Positions 61,557-64,000 of a stretch of DNA of 64,000 bases are shown here, piece after piece. Within the stretch, counting starts at the first letter, position 1, and every line of letters starts with the position of its first letter. This stretch comes from Bradyrhizobium paxllaeri (lineage in GTDB: Bacteria > Pseudomonadota > Alphaproteobacteria > Rhizobiales > Xanthobacteraceae). The stretch lies in the NCBI RefSeq assembly GCF_001693515.2, contig NZ_CP042968.1:7534501-7598500 (forward strand), given 5' to 3'. The position numbers were made by a program, and so were the translations under genes. The notes under the pieces were generated by a model, which made no database searches, had not been told where the DNA came from, and worked only from the letters and a program-made list of their open reading frames with translations.

Positions 61557-62805
61557 AGCCAAAAGTTGCCGTGTATCCCAACTTTTCAAATTTCTCGCGG
61601 AGAAGCTCAGCATTTCCGGCGTTCAAGGCGGTCCAACGCCTGTGAATTTCCATGGCATCCCACCAACGGCTACCGGTGTATCCGAGCAAGCGGTAAACAT
61701 TCTTAAGACTGCCAAAGTGCTTCAAGTATGTACGCGAACAAGGCAGACCAACTGTCTTGTCGATGATGGGCATGGAGAGTTTCCCTCTCTTCATCAAAAC
61801 CCGACGCAGACGGGCCAACATCTCGTCCTCGGAGATGTCGACGCGACGCTCCTGCATGATTGTTCTCACACGCAGAAAAACATCTCGGTCGATGATAGGT
61901 TCGACGCAGCCCTCTGTTCTGATCCAGAGCTTTTCTGGGTTTGCGTATTTTTTGCTTCCAAGCTTCTGACCTACCCGGTTGTAGATGAGATTTCCGATAT
62001 AAACCTCGTTTCTCAGAAGGTCGGTGACAAAGGTTCGTTTCCACGGCCGTCCATGATTTGTCGGCACACGCCTGAGATTGAGTTCCCGCGCAATTCTCTT
62101 CTCTGTGGTACCCCGAAGAAACTCCTGAAAAATCCAATTCACAGTAGCGACTTCAGCGGGCGATCCAGGACGGAGCCTCACATGCTCCGTGCTTAGATAC
62201 TTACGCTCTCCGGCCTTCAGAATGCCTTTCGGCTGAGAATGCTCGTCTACTACAACTCGCTCTAAGCCATAGGCAACCTTGCCGCCCATTTTGAACCCAA
62301 GCTTCGCAAAGCGAGACTGTCCGGCATAAACCTTCGCGGAAAGTTCTCGACTGTATTCCGCAGCCATCACTCTTTTTATGTTTTTGAGGATCTGCGAAAT
62401 TAGGCTACCGTCGTTTTGGAACTGTTCCGCGCAATACGCAACTTTGGTGCCGGCTTGTTTGCAGATGAACTCATAGTAGGCGCTCTCATCAACATCCTGA
62501 AACCGCCCCCAGCGGCTGACGTCATAAACGAGAATGGTACCAAACTCGGCATTGCCAGCTTGGACGTCATTTACCAGTTGGGCGAGACCCATTCTGTTTT
62601 TGATTGTGAGGCCGCTCTCGCCTTCGTCTCGATACGTGCGGACGATTGAGAGATTGTGCAATTGCGCGTAAGCACCGATCACCACCGCCTGATTTTCGAT
62701 TGAGTATTGCTGAAACTCTGTGGACATACGTACGTATTGTGCCGCGCGAAGGTTCCTCTGTGACTGGGGAAAACGATCCTTGTGGATTACAAGAGCGTTC
62801 GCCAT
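61513..62805 (-). CDS. Large serine recombinase
   Basis: 430 residues. Resolvase domain at the N-terminus: AAQYVRMSTEFQQYSIENQ with the nucleophilic Ser in RMSTE, TYRDEGESGL and ILVYDVSRWGRF; then a Recombinase domain (KVAYGLERVVVDEHSQPKG, FLRGTTEKRIARELNLRRVP). The zinc-ribbon seems replaced by a short helical end. Full-length by appearance. Common in rhizobial islands; it may move the whole element or a nested one. Confidence 0.92.
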   Translation of the reverse strand: MANALVIHKDRFPQSQRNLRAAQYVRMSTEFQQYSIENQAVVIGAYAQLHNLSIVRTYRDEGESGLTIKNRMGLAQLVNDVQAGNAEFGTILVYDVSRWGRFQDVDESAYYEFICKQAGTKVAYCAEQFQNDGSLISQILKNIKRVMAAEYSRELSAKVYAGQSRFAKLGFKMGGKVAYGLERVVVDEHSQPKGILKAGERKYLSTEHVRLRPGSPAEVATVNWIFQEFLRGTTEKRIARELNLRRVPTNHGRPWKRTFVTDLLRNEVYIGNLIYNRVGQKLGSKKYANPEKLWIRTEGCVEPIIDRDVFLRVRTIMQERRVDISEDEMLARLRRVLMKRGKLSMPIIDKTVGLPCSRTYLKHFGSLKNVYRLLGYTGSRWWDAMEIHRRWTALNAGNAELLREKFEKLGYTATFGYGMPASERGWQYLL

Positions 62806-63061
62806 GGAGGTCGCTCCCGCTCCGGCTGATCTCCGCTATGAGGTCACAGCAGTCTAGATCGCGATCAGGTCCACACCACGGAGAATACTACTCAATATTC
62901 CCGGTACTATCGCCTTTATGGTGTGAACTTTTGGGCAGCGATGCTGACTATACTACTTCACATCCGCTGTTGGCCCAAAACGGCCGTACCGAAGGCCTGT
63001 CCGGGATGTCGGCTTCCGAAAACATTTCAGACATCGCCAAGTCCGGATCATGTTGATGTCA

Positions 63062-63385
63062 TCAGCACGCGCCGCGCCGGTAGGCATCGTCAACGTCAAT
63101 GACGCTGGCGGGGTTTGCCAACCATTCTCTAAGCCAGCGCGGTCCAATGATCTCATCGGGAGCGACGGCCGGGACCTGTGAGAGGCCATCCCAGAGAGTA
63201 TCGATTGCGGCCAGGACGCGAGGCAGATAGTTGGAGCAAATCTTCAACTTGTCTCCATCCAGCGGCTTGGCGACGTATTTGCCGTTGCGGTGTTCGACGC
63301 TGTACTCACGGTGATGACGGATCATTCTCAGGGGTTCCTTCCTTGTAGATTTCTTATTGTTGCCGGTCTTGGTTTGCTTTGCCAT
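63062..63385 (-). CDS. Small hypothetical protein
   Basis: 107 residues. A basic lysine-rich start (KQTKTGNNKKSTRKE) precedes a mixed region MIRHHREYSVEHRNGKYVAK; the C-terminus has WDGLSQVPAVAPDEIIGPRW. No family recognised. No clear ribosome site; starts at 63385, 63391 and 63400 are possible. Bases 62806-63061 hold nothing supported. Confidence 0.5.
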   Translation of the reverse strand: MAKQTKTGNNKKSTRKEPLRMIRHHREYSVEHRNGKYVAKPLDGDKLKICSNYLPRVLAAIDTLWDGLSQVPAVAPDEIIGPRWLREWLANPASVIDVDDAYRRGAC

Positions 63386-63411
63386 TTGCATCCGAGTCAT
63401 TCGTCAGAGAA

Positions 63412-63444
63412 AGAAAAAGGCCCCGCCAGGAATGGCAGGGCCTT
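63412..63444 (-). terminator. Terminator of the minus-strand phage-like gene
   Basis: AAGGCCCCGCCA (63417-63428) pairs with TGGCAGGGCCTT (63433-63444) with one C-A mismatch. Read on the minus strand it ends in TTTTTCTTTC, a U-rich tail. Confidence 0.8.
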
Positions 63445-63467
63445 AGGTGGAGTGACTCCGTCATTGG

Positions 63468-64000
63468 TTAGGTGTACTCGGACGCGGTATCGTGGGTGCG
63501 CCAGTTCATCGACTCATCGATCCGACGCTGCACCAGCGTTGCCAGTGCTTCCGGATCGTGACTGCTGCCATTGATGTGGATGGCAACGTTGCCCCCTGGG
63601 GTCAGACGGGCATCGCCAGCACCGATTCCCGGCGCGACTGCCGGCGGCACGTTCTTAATGGTGTCCGCAGGTGACGGAACGTTGCTGACAACGGGCGCAC
63701 CGCCCGCCGACTCCACATTCCTTTGCGACCATTCCCGGTAAGCCCGGGAGGCGGCGTGGCCCCGGAGTTTTCCCCACTTGCCCGCGCCCCAGTCGTTAAA
63801 CCGTTCACGGTTGATGTTGACGCCCGTTCCACCAGCGACGTAGTTCGGGTCGCCCGCGCTACCCTGATCGGTGTGACCCTTGATCAGGTTGCTCCCTGCG
63901 AGAGCCTCATCGATGTTTTGCATACGGGCCGCCATTCGCGCCGGATTGCGCTCCAGCTCACGCAGCCTCGCGATATCGAGACCTTTGCGGACCGGTCCGT
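63468..64000 (-). CDS. Phage-like protein, C-terminal part (5' end outside window)
   Basis: The frame is open to the window edge; 176 residues are seen. The end HINGSSHDPEALATLVQRRI then DESMNWRTHDTASEYT resembles the C-terminus of tail-associated (tape-measure or endolysin-like) proteins in rhizobial prophages. Earlier RFNDWGAGKWGKLRGHAASR and a Gly/Ala/Pro-rich linker (VPSPADTIKNVPPAVAPGIG) are present. The assignment is from pattern memory only. Confidence 0.45.
   Translation of the reverse strand, partial: GPVRKGLDIARLRELERNPARMAARMQNIDEALAGSNLIKGHTDQGSAGDPNYVAGGTGVNINRERFNDWGAGKWGKLRGHAASRAYREWSQRNVESAGGAPVVSNVPSPADTIKNVPPAVAPGIGAGDARLTPGGNVAIHINGSSHDPEALATLVQRRIDESMNWRTHDTASEYT

Noticed and set aside
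1-64000. CRISPR array
   Set aside because: No regularly spaced direct repeats with unique spacers were found; the palindromes are single, dispersed units.
1-64000. rRNA operon or origin of replication
   Set aside because: No rRNA sequence and no cluster of DnaA-box-like motifs were noticed.

Overview
The window reads as chromosomal DNA of a Bradyrhizobium-like alphaproteobacterium (order Hyphomicrobiales). This is inferred from high GC with strong GC3 bias, the block murA / DUF2948 / hisD / UPF0262 / LMW-phosphatase / maf / yacG, the cell-cycle regulator TrcR, an rnhA-thrB-ispH cluster, and many short palindromic intergenic repeats of the kind common in that group. No search could be run, so the genus is an inference.

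Layout. 1-8.1 kb: housekeeping genes (truncated D-Ala-D-Ala carboxypeptidase, fadD, DUF924, peroxiredoxin, rnhA-thrB-ispH on the minus strand, trcR). 8.1-19.3 kb: a MASE1 hybrid histidine kinase, small envelope genes, propionyl-CoA synthetase, two paralogous TPR-LprI proteins, a CPA1 antiporter and an SDR. 19.6-22.6 kb: a TAXI-type TRAP transporter (fused permease plus binding protein). 23-36.9 kb: signalling and envelope genes, including a REC-EAL protein with degenerate active sites, a lysozyme-like periplasmic protein, a TctC-type binding protein, Nudix, thioesterase, aldo/keto reductase, PilZ, a TetR / acetoacetate-decarboxylase-family divergon and an intact GGDEF-EAL protein. 37-40.8 kb: an IS110-type transposase flanked by dispersed-repeat sequence, then four small exported or membrane orphan proteins. 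40.9-42.1 kb: a CHRD-RTX protein. 42.5-48.1 kb: tRNA-Phe and the conserved murA-hisD-maf-yacG block. 48.3-51.4 kb: a Mop-type molybdate-binding protein coupled to a class II (BtuCDF-like) ABC importer whose binding-protein gene carries an in-frame TGA. 51.4-57.1 kb: hydrolase, epimerase, membrane and orphan genes and a cNMP-binding/flavin reductase fusion lacking the thioredoxin-reductase CxxC.

From tRNA-Thr(GGT) at 57.4 kb to the window end the sequence is an integrated element. It holds a tyrosine integrase directly after the tRNA, an AT-richer orphan membrane protein, a 155-bp MITE-like element, a large serine recombinase with an overlapping small gene, and the C-terminal part of a probable phage-like protein running off the end. 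The far attachment site is not visible.

The best leads are the in-frame TGA in the Mop-linked importer, the REC-EAL protein built like a non-catalytic c-di-GMP receptor, the structured leader of the IS110 transposase (candidate bridge RNA), the MITE, the tRNA-Thr island and its orphan genes, and two long near-identical intergenic repeats 35 kb apart. I did not find a clearly new multi-gene defence or biosynthetic system.
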